DNA of 64,000 nt from Actinomycetes bacterium (GCA_029780675.1 JAKOYE010000092.1:37407-101406), one strand, 5' to 3'; numbered from the stretch's first letter, positions 23,007-33,155 are shown. Program-made: numbers and translations. The notes: a model not told the origin generated them from the letters alone.

Positions 23007-24436
23007 TGGCCGGACTGCGTTTGCATGACACCTTCACCGGTGGCGTGCGCGGCTTTCACCCCCTGCGTCCCGGCGAGGTGTCGATCTATCTGTGCGGTGC
23101 CACGGTGCAAGGGCTACCGCACATCGGACATGTGCGCAGCGGTGTCGCATTCGACGTCCTGCGCCGCTGGTTGCTGGCCAAGGGCTACGACGTCGCGTTC
23201 ATCCGCAACGTCACCGACATCGACGACAAGATCCTGACCAAAGCCGCTGAAGCCGGCCGGCCCTGGTGGGAGTGGGCCGCCACGCACGAACGCGCTTTCG
23301 CCGCGGCCTACGATGCGCTCGGCGTGCTGCCGCCGTCCGCTGAACCGCGCGCCACCGGGCACATCACCCAGATCGTCGAACTCATCGAACGTCTCATCGA
23401 CACCGGTCATGCGTACCCCGGTGCCGGGGACGTCTACTTCGACGTACTGAGCTTCCCGGACTACGGAAAGCTCTCCGGCCACCGGATCGACGACGTTCAC
23501 CAGGGTGAGGGGGCCGGCGCCGGTAAGCGCGATCCCCGGGACTTCACCCTCTGGAAGGCGGCGAAGCCGGGCGAGCCGTCCTGGCCCACCCCGTGGGGCC
23601 GGGGCCGACCCGGCTGGCACTCGGAGTGCGTCGCGATGGCCCACGAGTATCTCGGATCCGAGTTCGACATCCATTGTGGTGGAATGGATCTGGTCTTTCC
23701 GCATCACGAGAACGAGATCGCCCAAGCGCAGGCCGCCGGTGACGGATTCGCGCGGTTCTGGCTGCACAACGGCTGGGTCACGATGGGCGGCGAGAAGATG
23801 AGCAAGTCGCTGGGCAATGTGCTGTCGATTCCGGCCGTGCTGCAACGGGTCCGGCCAGCGGAGTTGCGGTACTACCTGGGTAGCGCGCACTACCGCTCGA
23901 TGCTGGAATTCACCGAGACCGCCCTGCAGGACGCCGCGAAGGCCTACAGCGGTATCGAGGATTTCCTGCACCGGGTGCGAACCAGGGTCGGCGCGGTCAT
24001 GCCGACCGGCTGGACGGACACGTTCGCCGCAGCCCTCGACGACGACCTTGCCGCCCCCGCCGCGCTCGCCGAGGTGCACGCGGCCCGGGCCGACGGGAAT
24101 CGGGCCCTGGAGTCCGGCGACCACGAAACGGCGCTGGCGAAGGCCGGCCAGATCCGCACGATGATGGGCATTCTCGGCTGTGACCCGCTCGATGTGCGCT
24201 GGGAGACCCGCGACGAGACGGCCGCCGCGCTGGGCGCCGTCGACGTGCTGGTCCGGGCGGAGGTGCAGCGCCGAGAGGATGCCCGCCGCCGGCGCGACTG
24301 GGCGCAGGCCGACGAGATCCGGGATCGGCTCAAGCAAGCCGGTATCGAGGTGACCGATACCGCCGACGGGCCGCAGTGGTCACTGCTGGAGGGGTCGCTG
24401 TTGGAGGGGTCGATGCGGGACGGGACGGGTGCCTAG
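23007..24436 (+). CDS. cysS: cysteinyl-tRNA synthetase
   Basis: [48 protein letters not shown] start 23007. Confidence 0.96.
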
Positions 24437-25372
24437 ATGGCCGGAAACTCGAGACGGCGCGGCGCAGTCCGCAAGGCCGGCACCAAGAAGGGGCCGACGG
24501 TGGGTTCCGGGGGTGTCCGGCGGCGCGGTCTGGAAGGTCGCGGCGCCACCCCGCCCGCTCATATGCGGCCCGGGCATCCGGCCGCCAGGCGAGCCGCCAA
24601 ACAGAACCGCCCCCCCACGGCGAAGCCCGCGGACGAAACCGAGACCGTTCTCGGCCGAAATCCGGTGCTGGAGTGTCTGCGTGCCCACGCGCCGGCGTCG
24701 GCGCTCTACGTCGCACTCGGGGCGGAGGCCGACGAGCGGTTCACCGAATCGGTGACACTGGCAGCCGACCGGGGCATTCCGATCCTCGAGGTGCCGCGTA
24801 CCGATCTCGACCGACTCAGTGCCAACGGGCTGCACCAAGGTATCGCGCTGCAGGTACCGCCGTACTCCTACGTCCACCCCGATGACCTGCTGGCGTCGGC
24901 CCGCAACGATGTTCGGCCGGCGCTGCTGGTGGCCCTTGACAACATTTCCGATCCGCGGAACCTCGGCGCGATCATCCGTTCGGTTGCCGCCTTTGCCGGC
25001 CACGGTGTTCTGATCCCGCAGCGTCGGTCCGCGTCGGTGACCGCGGTGGCGTGGCGCACGAGTGCCGGTGCGGCCGCCCGGGTTCCGGTGTCGCGGGCCA
25101 CGAATCTCAATCGCACGCTGAAGGATTGGGTTTCGGCGGGATTGCAGGTCGTCGGCCTGGACGCCGGGGGTGACACCACCCTCGACGAGTTGGACGGTTC
25201 CGGCCCGATGGTCGTGGTGGTGGGTTCCGAGGGTAAGGGTCTGTCCCGGCTGGTTCGGGAGAACTGCGATGCCATCGTCTCCATTCCGATGGCGGGGCCG
25301 ACCGAGTCCCTCAACGCTGCTGTGGCAGCCGGTGTCGTGCTGGCCGAGATCGCACGGCAGCGGCGGTCCTGA
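24437..25372 (+). CDS. rlmB: 23S rRNA 2'-O-methyltransferase RlmB-type (SpoU family)
   Basis: [69 protein letters not shown]. Confidence 0.93.
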   Translation: MAGNSRRRGAVRKAGTKKGPTVGSGGVRRRGLEGRGATPPAHMRPGHPAARRAAKQNRPPTAKPADETETVLGRNPVLECLRAHAPASALYVALGAEADERFTESVTLAADRGIPILEVPRTDLDRLSANGLHQGIALQVPPYSYVHPDDLLASARNDVRPALLVALDNISDPRNLGAIIRSVAAFAGHGVLIPQRRSASVTAVAWRTSAGAAARVPVSRATNLNRTLKDWVSAGLQVVGLDAGGDTTLDELDGSGPMVVVVGSEGKGLSRLVRENCDAIVSIPMAGPTESLNAAVAAGVVLAEIARQRRS

Positions 25373-25421
25373 CCGCCCCCCGCCCACCCCGATCACCTGG
25401 ATCCGGGCACCGTTCACCGGT

Positions 25422-26342
25422 TTACGCCCAGGGGTCTGCGTGCTGCCACAGTGTGGGTAGATGGACGGCCACACCATCGCGTGCGGCCAGTCGGTCGAAC
25501 TCCGCCATTGTCGCATCCAGATCGTCCGTGACGTAGGGCAGCGCCCGCATCGGTGCGGTCAGCGGCCGGAAGAAGTCGTCCCAATGGATCAGGACGACCT
25601 GCCGCGCACCGACGGTGCGGACGGTCTCCTCCCAGTACCGCTCGATGTAGCCGACCGGCTGCACTCCGAGCTGGCCGACGCCGAGGTAGGCGATCTCGGC
25701 CTGCCGCCCCGCCAGGGCGCCCGGTACGAAGCCGGCGCTGCCCTGGATCAGCAGGCGCCGACCGCTGGGCCGGTGTCGGACCACGGCCGACCAGGCCTCC
25801 CCGCACCGGTAGGCCGAGGCCCGGGCGGTGGGCGCGACCGGTGTGGTGATCGGACCCGGGAACCGGTCCGGAGGGCAGTGCGCTGACTCGATCAGCGTCA
25901 CGTCGAAGGAGCCGAACTCCAACTCGGATCCGGGAGTGGCCACCAGGATGCGATCTTCGGGAAGACCATGTCCCCGGGCGATATTGGCCGCCGACTCCCC
26001 GCCCACGACGACGGCGCCGGTGCGAAGTGCGACCTCGGCCGAGTCCAGAGCGTGGTCGTAATGGGTGTGCACCGGCAGGAGCGCGTCCACCCGGGTGATA
26101 CCGGCGTTGGCCAGCGCCTCATCGATCCGCGACGGGGAGCAGCGCAACGGCAGCAGTCCGACGCTCAGCATGCCGGGCCGCGAGAAGAACCCGTCGGTCA
26201 ACAACACGGACGTGCCGTCGTCCACGAGCAGGGTCGACACACCCAACCAGGTCACCGCCAGCGGGGCGGAGGGGTCCGCGGCCGTCAGGGTGAAGCGGTC
26301 GGCGTAACGACCGATATCGGGGCGGCCCGGTTTCAGGCGCAT
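25422..26342 (-). CDS. Metallo-beta-lactamase-fold hydrolase
   Basis: HTHYDHALDSAEV zinc motif, VLIHWDDFF; UlaG/RomA-like layout. Confidence 0.82.
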   Translation of the reverse strand: MRLKPGRPDIGRYADRFTLTAADPSAPLAVTWLGVSTLLVDDGTSVLLTDGFFSRPGMLSVGLLPLRCSPSRIDEALANAGITRVDALLPVHTHYDHALDSAEVALRTGAVVVGGESAANIARGHGLPEDRILVATPGSELEFGSFDVTLIESAHCPPDRFPGPITTPVAPTARASAYRCGEAWSAVVRHRPSGRRLLIQGSAGFVPGALAGRQAEIAYLGVGQLGVQPVGYIERYWEETVRTVGARQVVLIHWDDFFRPLTAPMRALPYVTDDLDATMAEFDRLAARDGVAVHLPTLWQHADPWA

Positions 26343-27103
26343 CAGGCGAACGCCGTCAGGTCGACACCGTCATTCAGCAGACGTTCCCGCACCGCGGCGG
26401 CGATACTTACCGCCCCGGGCGAATCACCGTGTACGCACACCGATTCCACCTCTATCTTGATCGTTGAACCGTCCACCGCCGGCACCGTCCCCGTCGACAC
26501 CATCGTCGCCACCCGGTGGGCGATCTCGGCCGGATCATGCAGCACCGCACCTGCCGTACCGCGCGGTGCGAGTCGCCCGTCGGGCAGATACGCGCGGTCG
26601 GCGAACGCCTCGGCCACCGTCCGCAGCCCCATCCGGCGGGCCTCGGCGAAGAACACCGAACCGGCCTGCCCCAGCACCGGGAGTCCGGGGTCGACCGCGC
26701 GGACGGCCTCGGCGACCGCGCGGGCCTGATCGCGGTCCACCGCGATCGTGTTGTACAGCGCGCCGTGGGGTTTGACATAGCCCAGCGTCGATCCCGCGGT
26801 GCGGGCCAGTGCCTGCAGAGCGCCGATCTGGTAGACGACGTCGGCGGCCAACTCGTCCGGGTCGACCTCGATACGGCGACGGCCGAAACCCGCCAGGTCG
26901 AAGTAGCCGACCTGCGCGCCGATCCGGACTCCCCGCCGCGCGGCGGCGGCGCAGGCCCGGGCCAGACCGACGGGGTTACCGGCGTGGAACCCGCAGGCCA
27001 GGTTCGCGCTGGTGACGATGTCGAGCATCGCGTCATCATCGCCGAGTTCCCACACCCCGTACCCCTCGGCCAGGTCGGCGTTGAGGTCGACGGACGGCAT
27101 CAC
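26342..27103 (-). CDS. pxpA: 5-oxoprolinase subunit PxpA-like (LamB/YcsF family)
   Basis: VDLNADLAEGYGVWELGDDDAMLDIVTSANLACGFHAG, GALYNTI. Confidence 0.9.
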   Translation of the reverse strand: MMPSVDLNADLAEGYGVWELGDDDAMLDIVTSANLACGFHAGNPVGLARACAAAARRGVRIGAQVGYFDLAGFGRRRIEVDPDELAADVVYQIGALQALARTAGSTLGYVKPHGALYNTIAVDRDQARAVAEAVRAVDPGLPVLGQAGSVFFAEARRMGLRTVAEAFADRAYLPDGRLAPRGTAGAVLHDPAEIAHRVATMVSTGTVPAVDGSTIKIEVESVCVHGDSPGAVSIAAAVRERLLNDGVDLTAFA

Positions 27104-27109
27104 GCGAGC

Positions 27110-27976
27110 TTACGCAGCGGCCGGGTCGTGCCGGCGACGGCTGAGCGCCCAGCACACCAGATAGATCACGAACGAGATGACGGTGACGAACACCGACACC
27201 GGCACCCCGGGTGCCAGCGACAGCAGGATGCCGCCCACCGCCGATACCTCGGCGAAGATCACCGACGCCGCGATGGTGGCGAACGGTGAACTGAACACCC
27301 GCGCTGCCGCGGCGGCAGGGGTGATCAGCAGCGACATCACCAGCAGCGCGCCGACGATCTGCACCCCCTGCGCGGCGACGACACCGACCAGCGCCGCGAA
27401 CACGATGCCCAGGGCGCGCACCGGCACACCACGGGCGGCGGCCACCTCCGGGTCGGCGGTGGCGAACAGCAGTGGTCGGTAGCTCGCCACCAGCACGCCG
27501 GTCACCGCCACGGTGACCCCTGCCAGCAGTGCCAGTCCGGAGTAGCCGACGCCGACGATCTGACCCGTCAGCAGCGCGAAGCTGGTACCGGTGCGGCCGG
27601 GATAGAGGTGGATGAACAGCACCGCCAGGCCGAGCCCGAACGCCAGCACCACCCCGATCGCCGAGTCTCGCTCCCGGGCGCGCTGACCCAGGAGACCGAA
27701 CAGCACCGCGGCGAGGGCACTGCCGACCAGAGCCCCCAGCCCGACGTTCAGTCCGGTGAGCAGTGCGAACGCCGCCCCGGTCAGCGACAGCTCGCTGGAG
27801 CCGTGCACGGCGAAGGACATCTGTCGCATCACGATGAACGGGCCGATCAGCCCCGCCACCAGCGCCAGCAGTGCGGCGGCGATCAGGGCGTGCTGGACGA
27901 ACTCCCGCCCCAGCAGGTCCGCGGTGACCCCGAAGGAGAACATGTCGTGCAGCAGGACGGTCAACCGGTCATTCAT
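27110..27976 (-). CDS. znuB: Metal (zinc/manganese) ABC transporter permease
   Basis: ABC-3 type permease: QHALIAAALLALVAGLIGPFIVMRQMSFAVHGSSELSLTGAAFALLTG; start inferred (MNDRL...). Confidence 0.85.
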   Translation of the reverse strand: MNDRLTVLLHDMFSFGVTADLLGREFVQHALIAAALLALVAGLIGPFIVMRQMSFAVHGSSELSLTGAAFALLTGLNVGLGALVGSALAAVLFGLLGQRARERDSAIGVVLAFGLGLAVLFIHLYPGRTGTSFALLTGQIVGVGYSGLALLAGVTVAVTGVLVASYRPLLFATADPEVAAARGVPVRALGIVFAALVGVVAAQGVQIVGALLVMSLLITPAAAAARVFSSPFATIAASVIFAEVSAVGGILLSLAPGVPVSVFVTVISFVIYLVCWALSRRRHDPAAA

Positions 27977-28784
27977 GGCTGTGTCCGTGGGTGTGGCCGG
28001 AATGATCGAGGTGCTCGCCCACGACGACGTACCGGCCACCGACCTGCACCACCTGGATGTCGGCCTGGTAGAGCTCCGAGAGCGTTTCCGATGTCATGAC
28101 CTCAGACACCGTCCCGATCATGAACCGCCCCGCCACCAGGTAGAGGATGCGGTCCACGAAGGGCAGGACCGGGTTGACCTCGTGGGTCACGAACAGCACC
28201 GCGGTTCCCGACTTTCGGCGGCGGTCGATGAGACCCGCGACCAACCGCGCGTTGGCCGGGTCGAGGTTGAGAAGCGGTTCGTCGCACAGCAGCAACGCGG
28301 GGTCGCTGGCCAGGGCCTGGGCGATCCGCACCCGCTGCAACTCGCCGCCGGACATGACGCCGACCGGGACAGCGGCCAGCTTTGCGGCGTTGACCTGAGC
28401 CAGCGCCCGACTGACCGCCTCGCGGCGGTGTCTGCGCGCGGCGGGCCGCATCGGTGTGAGACCCCAGCGGTGTCCGTCGACGCCGAGCCGCACCATATCC
28501 GCCCCGCACAGGCTCAGACCGCGATCGACGGCGCGGTGCTGCGGAACGTAACCGATCCGATCGCTTCCGGTACGCACCGGCTGTCCTTCGATCAGCGCGG
28601 TGCCGGTGCTCAGCGGGAGCTGGCCGAGAAGCACCTTGATCAGTGACGTCTTGCCGGTTCCGTTGGGGCCGAGGACGGCGATGAACTCCCCGGCGGACAC
28701 CGTCAGGTCGAGGTGGTCCCACAGCACCCGATCACCGAAGGCCAGGCGGGCTCCGGTGATCGAGACGACCTCGTTGGACATCAC
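27969..28784 (-). CDS. znuC: Metal ABC transporter ATP-binding protein
   Basis: Walker A GPNGTGKTSLIK, MSGGELQRVRIAQAL signature, LLLCDEPLLNLDP; His-rich C-terminus HSGHTHGHSHE. Confidence 0.9.
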   Translation of the reverse strand: MMSNEVVSITGARLAFGDRVLWDHLDLTVSAGEFIAVLGPNGTGKTSLIKVLLGQLPLSTGTALIEGQPVRTGSDRIGYVPQHRAVDRGLSLCGADMVRLGVDGHRWGLTPMRPAARRHRREAVSRALAQVNAAKLAAVPVGVMSGGELQRVRIAQALASDPALLLCDEPLLNLDPANARLVAGLIDRRRKSGTAVLFVTHEVNPVLPFVDRILYLVAGRFMIGTVSEVMTSETLSELYQADIQVVQVGGRYVVVGEHLDHSGHTHGHSHE

Positions 28785-29683
28785 CGGGCCGTGCGGAGCG
28801 CGGCGGCCAACCGCTCAGTCAGCCCGGCCTGCCAGGGCAGGTACTCGGTCCCGTCCGGGAGCGTTTCGGTGACGGCGACGACCGGTACCCCCGCCTGATC
28901 GGCCGCTTCCCGAACCCGGCGGGTGGCGCCGGTGACGGTCTGGTCGTTGAACACCAGGGCCGCGACCTCCCGGCCGGTGATCAGGTCGAGCATTGCCGCG
29001 ATATCGACCGGCGCCGGGTCGGTGTCCTGCTCGATGGCGTTGGTGAACCCGATCGGGGTGCGATCGCGCAGGCCGGCCGCCTGGAGCAGGTAGTGCGCCA
29101 CCGGTTCGGTGGCAACCACCGCCCTACCGGGAAACTCCGTCCGCAGCGCGCGCTGCCGTTCGAGGATGGCGTCGGCCTGGCGACCGAAGTCCGCGGCGCG
29201 TGATCGGTAGCCGTCGGCGTGGGCGGGGTCCGCCCCGGCCAGCGCGTCAGCGATCCGGCCGGCCACCGCCTTGGCGGTATTCAACTCATAGAAGACATGC
29301 GCGTTGGCAGGCTCGGGCTCGCCGACGGCTCCCGGATCCAGCAGGGTGAAGGCGTCGACGGATACGACGTCGGGATGTTCCTCGAGGATGTCGGCGGCCC
29401 AGGCGTCGTAGCCGCCGCCGTTGAATACTACGAGGGCCGCATCGGCCATCTCGGCGACCGCTGCCGGACCGGGTTCGAAGGAATGCGGATCGGCCGTACC
29501 GGTGATGATCGACGACACCCGGGCGTCGGGGCCGGCCACCGACCTGGCGACGCTGCCCCACACGTCGGACGACGCGACCACCGCCGGTGGACCGGTCGGC
29601 GTGTCGGGGCCGCTCCCGGAACACGCGCTCAGCGTGCCCACGGCTACCAGGGCGGCCACGGCGTACATACCGAATCTGAGCAC
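28781..29683 (-). CDS. znuA: Metal ABC transporter substrate-binding lipoprotein (ZnuA/TroA type)
   Basis: Lipobox VGTLSACSG, DPHSFEPGPAAVAEMADAALVVFNGGGYDAW, conserved DNNEPQ-like C-terminal region. Confidence 0.88.
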   Translation of the reverse strand: MLRFGMYAVAALVAVGTLSACSGSGPDTPTGPPAVVASSDVWGSVARSVAGPDARVSSIITGTADPHSFEPGPAAVAEMADAALVVFNGGGYDAWAADILEEHPDVVSVDAFTLLDPGAVGEPEPANAHVFYELNTAKAVAGRIADALAGADPAHADGYRSRAADFGRQADAILERQRALRTEFPGRAVVATEPVAHYLLQAAGLRDRTPIGFTNAIEQDTDPAPVDIAAMLDLITGREVAALVFNDQTVTGATRRVREAADQAGVPVVAVTETLPDGTEYLPWQAGLTERLAAALRTAR

Positions 29684-29702
29684 GAATCCTCCGTAGCGAA
29701 AA

Positions 29703-29717
29703 TGAAAATCGTTTCCA
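29703..29717 (-). promoter_or_regulatory. Candidate Zur box upstream of the znuACB-like operon
   Basis: TGAAAATCGTTTCCA, close to the actinobacterial Zur palindrome TGAAAATNATTTTCA, 20 bp upstream of the substrate-binding gene start. Confidence 0.6.
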
Positions 29718-29744
29718 AAAACTGTAGCGGAGGCCTCGCGGTCG

Positions 29745-30428
29745 CTAGCGGCCCGGCTGTCCTGACCCGTCGTCCGCGGAGCCCAGGAGAAGCCGCACCG
29801 TCAGATCCAGTCTTTTGCTGACATCGCTAGCAGAAGCCCGCCTGGTCAGCCAGGCCAGCAGATTCGACAGCCAGACATCGGAGATCACCCGGGCGATGTG
29901 GTACTGGTCCTCAGTCGGCTCGCCGTCGCTCATCGCCCGGGCGAACATGCCGTCGACGATCTTCTCGACATGGTCCACCTCGCCCGCGGCGGAGGCGTCG
30001 GCGAACACGTAGGCGCGGGTCATGGCCTCGGTCAGCAACGGGTTGCGCTGCATGGCTCGGGTGAGCTTGCTGACCATGAAGTTCAACCGCTGGAACGGGG
30101 TTCCGCCGGCGACGGCGGAGCGATCGGTCTTGGCGTCGATCCGCTCGAACTCCCGGCCCAGTGCGGACACCAGCAGGTGGACCTTGGACGGGAAATATCG
30201 GTACAGCGTGCCGACCGCGACATCCGCACGGTCAGCCACGGCCCGCATCTGCACCGCCTCGTAGCCGCCCTTGGAGGCGATCGCCAGGGTGGCGTCGAGG
30301 ATTCGTTTGCGCCTCTCGCGCTGTGCTTCCGAGCCCAGTTCCGATTCCGTCAGGACCGAGACCGGTGTCACCTCGCGTGGCTGAGAGCCGGGTTCTCCCG
30401 CCGAGGGCTGCTGCGCTGTCGAGGACAT
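29745..30428 (-). CDS. kstR: TetR-family cholesterol catabolism repressor KstR
   Basis: SEAQRERRKRILDATLAIASKGGYEAVQMRAVADRADVAVGTLYRYFPSKVHLLVSALGREF; divergent from fadE34. Confidence 0.95.
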   Translation of the reverse strand: MSSTAQQPSAGEPGSQPREVTPVSVLTESELGSEAQRERRKRILDATLAIASKGGYEAVQMRAVADRADVAVGTLYRYFPSKVHLLVSALGREFERIDAKTDRSAVAGGTPFQRLNFMVSKLTRAMQRNPLLTEAMTRAYVFADASAAGEVDHVEKIVDGMFARAMSDGEPTEDQYHIARVISDVWLSNLLAWLTRRASASDVSKRLDLTVRLLLGSADDGSGQPGR

Positions 30429-30514
30429 CGCTGGGGCGGCTCCTTCCCGGACTTCTCGGACGTGACCCTCGCTTCGGCGTGAGCGTCGACTTGACGCCTC
30501 GTCGCTGGCACTAT

Positions 30515-30528
30515 TAGAACACGTTCTA
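30515..30528. promoter_or_regulatory. KstR box, kstR/fadE34 intergenic
   Basis: TAGAACACGTTCTA, perfect TNNAACNNGTTNNA palindrome. Confidence 0.88.
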
Positions 30529-30551
30529 GTGGTCGGTGCCGGTAGCCGCCC

Positions 30552-32732
30552 ATGTCGCACCGACCCGAGGAGACGACGGTGTCCGCCACCATCACCGACG
30601 AGCAGTTCGCTGCCCGCGAGCTGGTTCGCGCATGGGCGTCCGGCGCGGCCGCGGCGGCCGCCGTCCGCGAGCTCGAGCAGGGTCGGTCCGGCCCGGGGTC
30701 GGATGCCTGGCGGGCCGTCTTCGACGGTCTGGCGGAACTGGGGATCTTCGGGGTCGCGGTCGCCGAGGAGGCCGGCGGCGCCGCCGGATCGGTCGCGGAT
30801 CTGTGCGCGATGATCGACGAGGCCGCGTACGCCCTGATCCCGGGCCCGGTGGCCACCACCGCGCTGGCGACCCTGGTGGTCGACGACCCCGACCTGCTGG
30901 TCCGGCTGTGCACCGGTCGACTGACGGCGGGCGCGGCGTTCACCGCCGATCTGCATGAGCAGGCCGGCCGGGTGTCCGGGACGGCCGAGCATGTCCTCGG
31001 CGGGCTGTCGACCGGCGTGCTGCTGCTCCCGGTGGGTGACGGGGTCGTCGTCGTCGATGCGGACGGCCCGGGTGTCACGGTCGAACCGCTGCCCGCCACC
31101 GACTTCTCCAGGCCACTGGCCAGGGTGACGTTGCGGGACGTACCGGCTGTCCGACTCGCGGTGTCCGGGCGCCGGTTCCTCGACCTCGCCGCCACCGTGC
31201 TGGCCGCCGAGGCTGCCGGGGTCGCGCGCTGGACGTTGCACACCGCGGCCGAGTACGCCAAGGTGCGCGAACAGTTCGGAAAGCCCATCGGCAGCTTCCA
31301 GGCCGTCAAGCACATGTGTGCCGAGATGTTGCTGCGCTCGCAACAGGCCGCGGCCGCGTCGGCCGATGCCGCTGCGGCAGCCGACGCCGCCGTGGCGGCG
31401 GGAGCAGCCGAGCAGGACCAGTCGGTCGCCGACGAGCAGTTCGCCCTCGCCGCCGCGGTCGCCGCGGCCGTCGGCATCAGCGCGGCCACCGGCAACGCCA
31501 AGGACTGCATCCAGGTGCTGGGCGGGATCGGTTTCACCTGGGAGCACGACGCGCACCTCTATCTGCGACGGGCGTATGCCCTGGGGCAGCTGCTCGGTGG
31601 ACGTTCCCGGTGGTTGCGCCGGGTGGGGGAACTGACCCGGAGCGGGGTCCGCCGGGAACTGCGGATCGACCTCGACTCCGTCGAGCACCTCCGCCCGGAG
31701 ATCGCCGACGCGGTGGCCCGGGTGGCCGCGCTGCCGGAGGCCGAACGTCAGGTGGCCCTGGCCGACACCGGGTTGCTGGCCCCGCACTGGCCACGGCCCT
31801 ACGGGCGCGGCGCCTCCCCGGCCGAACAGCTGCTCATCGACGCGGAGCTGACGGCCGCCGGGGTCACCCGCCCCGATCTCGTCATCGGCTGGTGGGCGGC
31901 GCCCACCCTTCTCGAGGGCGGCACACCCGAACAGATCGAACGGTTCGTGCCGGCCACGCTGCGCGGTGAACTGCGCTGGTGCCAGTTGTTCAGCGAACCC
32001 GGCGCGGGCTCGGATCTGGCGGCCCTGCGCACCCGGGCGGTCCGCGACGAGCGCGGATGGAGGCTCACCGGCCAGAAGGTCTGGACCTCAGCGGCGCACA
32101 AGGCCGACTGGGGCGTCTGCCTGGCTCGAACGGACCCGAGCGCTCCGAAACACAAGGGCATCACCTACTTCCTGGTCGATATGCGCTCGCCGGGCATCGT
32201 GATCCGGCCGCTGCGTGAGATCACCGGCGACGAACTGTTCAACGAGGTCTTCTTCGACGATGTCTTCGTGCCCGACGAGATGGTGGTCGGTGCGGTCAAC
32301 GACGGCTGGCGGCTGGCCAGAACCACGCTGGCCAGTGAGCGGGTGGCGATGGCCCACGGCACCGCGCTGGGAAACCAGATGGAGCAGATGCTGCGCGATA
32401 TCGCCGGCGCCGACCTTGATGCCGCTACCGCCGACCGTCTCGGCGAACTGTTACTGGCCGCGCAGGTCGGTTCGCTGCTCGATCATCGGATCGCCCAGTT
32501 GGCCGTCGGGGGTCGGGACACCGGGGCGGAAGCCAGTGCCCGAAAGCTGATCGGGGTGCGTTACCGCCAAGCCCTCGAGGAGTTCCGGATGGACCTCTCG
32601 CCGGGCGGGGGACTGGTGGTCAACGGGGCCGTGCAGAGCTTCCTCAACACCCGGTGCCTGTCCATCGCCGGCGGCACCGAGCAGATTCTGCTCAGCATGG
32701 CCGGTGAACGACTGCTCGGCCTTCCCCGTTGA
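30552..32732 (+). CDS. fadE34: Fused two-domain acyl-CoA dehydrogenase (FadE34-like)
   Basis: Two ACAD domains in tandem (first ends ...LYLRRAYALGQLL; second has LFSEPGAGSDLAALRT, QKVWTSAAHKADWGVCLAR). Confidence 0.9.
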   Translation: MSHRPEETTVSATITDEQFAARELVRAWASGAAAAAAVRELEQGRSGPGSDAWRAVFDGLAELGIFGVAVAEEAGGAAGSVADLCAMIDEAAYALIPGPVATTALATLVVDDPDLLVRLCTGRLTAGAAFTADLHEQAGRVSGTAEHVLGGLSTGVLLLPVGDGVVVVDADGPGVTVEPLPATDFSRPLARVTLRDVPAVRLAVSGRRFLDLAATVLAAEAAGVARWTLHTAAEYAKVREQFGKPIGSFQAVKHMCAEMLLRSQQAAAASADAAAAADAAVAAGAAEQDQSVADEQFALAAAVAAAVGISAATGNAKDCIQVLGGIGFTWEHDAHLYLRRAYALGQLLGGRSRWLRRVGELTRSGVRRELRIDLDSVEHLRPEIADAVARVAALPEAERQVALADTGLLAPHWPRPYGRGASPAEQLLIDAELTAAGVTRPDLVIGWWAAPTLLEGGTPEQIERFVPATLRGELRWCQLFSEPGAGSDLAALRTRAVRDERGWRLTGQKVWTSAAHKADWGVCLARTDPSAPKHKGITYFLVDMRSPGIVIRPLREITGDELFNEVFFDDVFVPDEMVVGAVNDGWRLARTTLASERVAMAHGTALGNQMEQMLRDIAGADLDAATADRLGELLLAAQVGSLLDHRIAQLAVGGRDTGAEASARKLIGVRYRQALEEFRMDLSPGGGLVVNGAVQSFLNTRCLSIAGGTEQILLSMAGERLLGLPR

Positions 32733-32740
32733 GCGGGGTC

Positions 32741-33034
32741 CTAGACGTCGTAGCTGACTTCGACGGAATCGGTGACGGGGCGTGACTGGCAGGCCAGGAT
32801 CAGGCCGTCGGCGAGGTCGTCGGGCTCCAGCGCGTCGTTGACCTCCATCACGACCTCACCGGCGAGTTTGGTCGTCGCACAGGCGCCGCAGTGGCCCTCG
32901 CGGCAGGAGTAGGGCGCCTCCAGGCCCTTGTCGAGCAGGACGTCGAGCAACTTCTCGCCGCGCGGCCAGGACACGGTGTGCGTCTGGCCGTCGAGGTGCA
33001 CCACGGCGGTGGCCGGAACGTCGGGGCTCGTCAC
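32741..33034 (-). CDS. Stand-alone [2Fe-2S] ferredoxin homologous only to the C-terminal domain of KshB (3-ketosteroid 9-alpha-hydroxylase reductase)
   Basis: ATAVVHLDGQTHTVSWPRGEKLLDVLLDKGLEAPYSCREGHCGACAT...LILACQSRPVTDSVEVSYD; CX4CX2CXnC plant-type motif; RBS AAAGGAG 9 nt before GTG 33034. Confidence 0.9.
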   Translation of the reverse strand: MTSPDVPATAVVHLDGQTHTVSWPRGEKLLDVLLDKGLEAPYSCREGHCGACATTKLAGEVVMEVNDALEPDDLADGLILACQSRPVTDSVEVSYDV

Positions 33035-33073
33035 TGGCGATGACTCCTTTCGGTGCGGACTTTTCCCGCGAAC

Positions 33074-33087
33074 TAGAACACGTTACA
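33074..33087. promoter_or_regulatory. KstR box 1, ferredoxin/hsaA intergenic
   Basis: TAGAACACGTTACA matches TNNAACNNGTTNNA. Confidence 0.82.
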
Positions 33088-33141
33088 AAAATGGCAATTC
33101 GATGAACTAGCAGGTACAAGCTCAGGCTTCTCGACACGAAT

Positions 33142-33155
33142 CGTAACGTGTTCTA
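33142..33155. promoter_or_regulatory. KstR box 2, ferredoxin/hsaA intergenic
   Basis: CGTAACGTGTTCTA, one mismatch at the first consensus position. Confidence 0.72.

Noticed and set aside
29745-31787. 680-aa ORF containing kstR
   Set aside because: Only the C-terminal 227 aa (from ATG 30428) is KstR; the remainder is antisense to fadE34.
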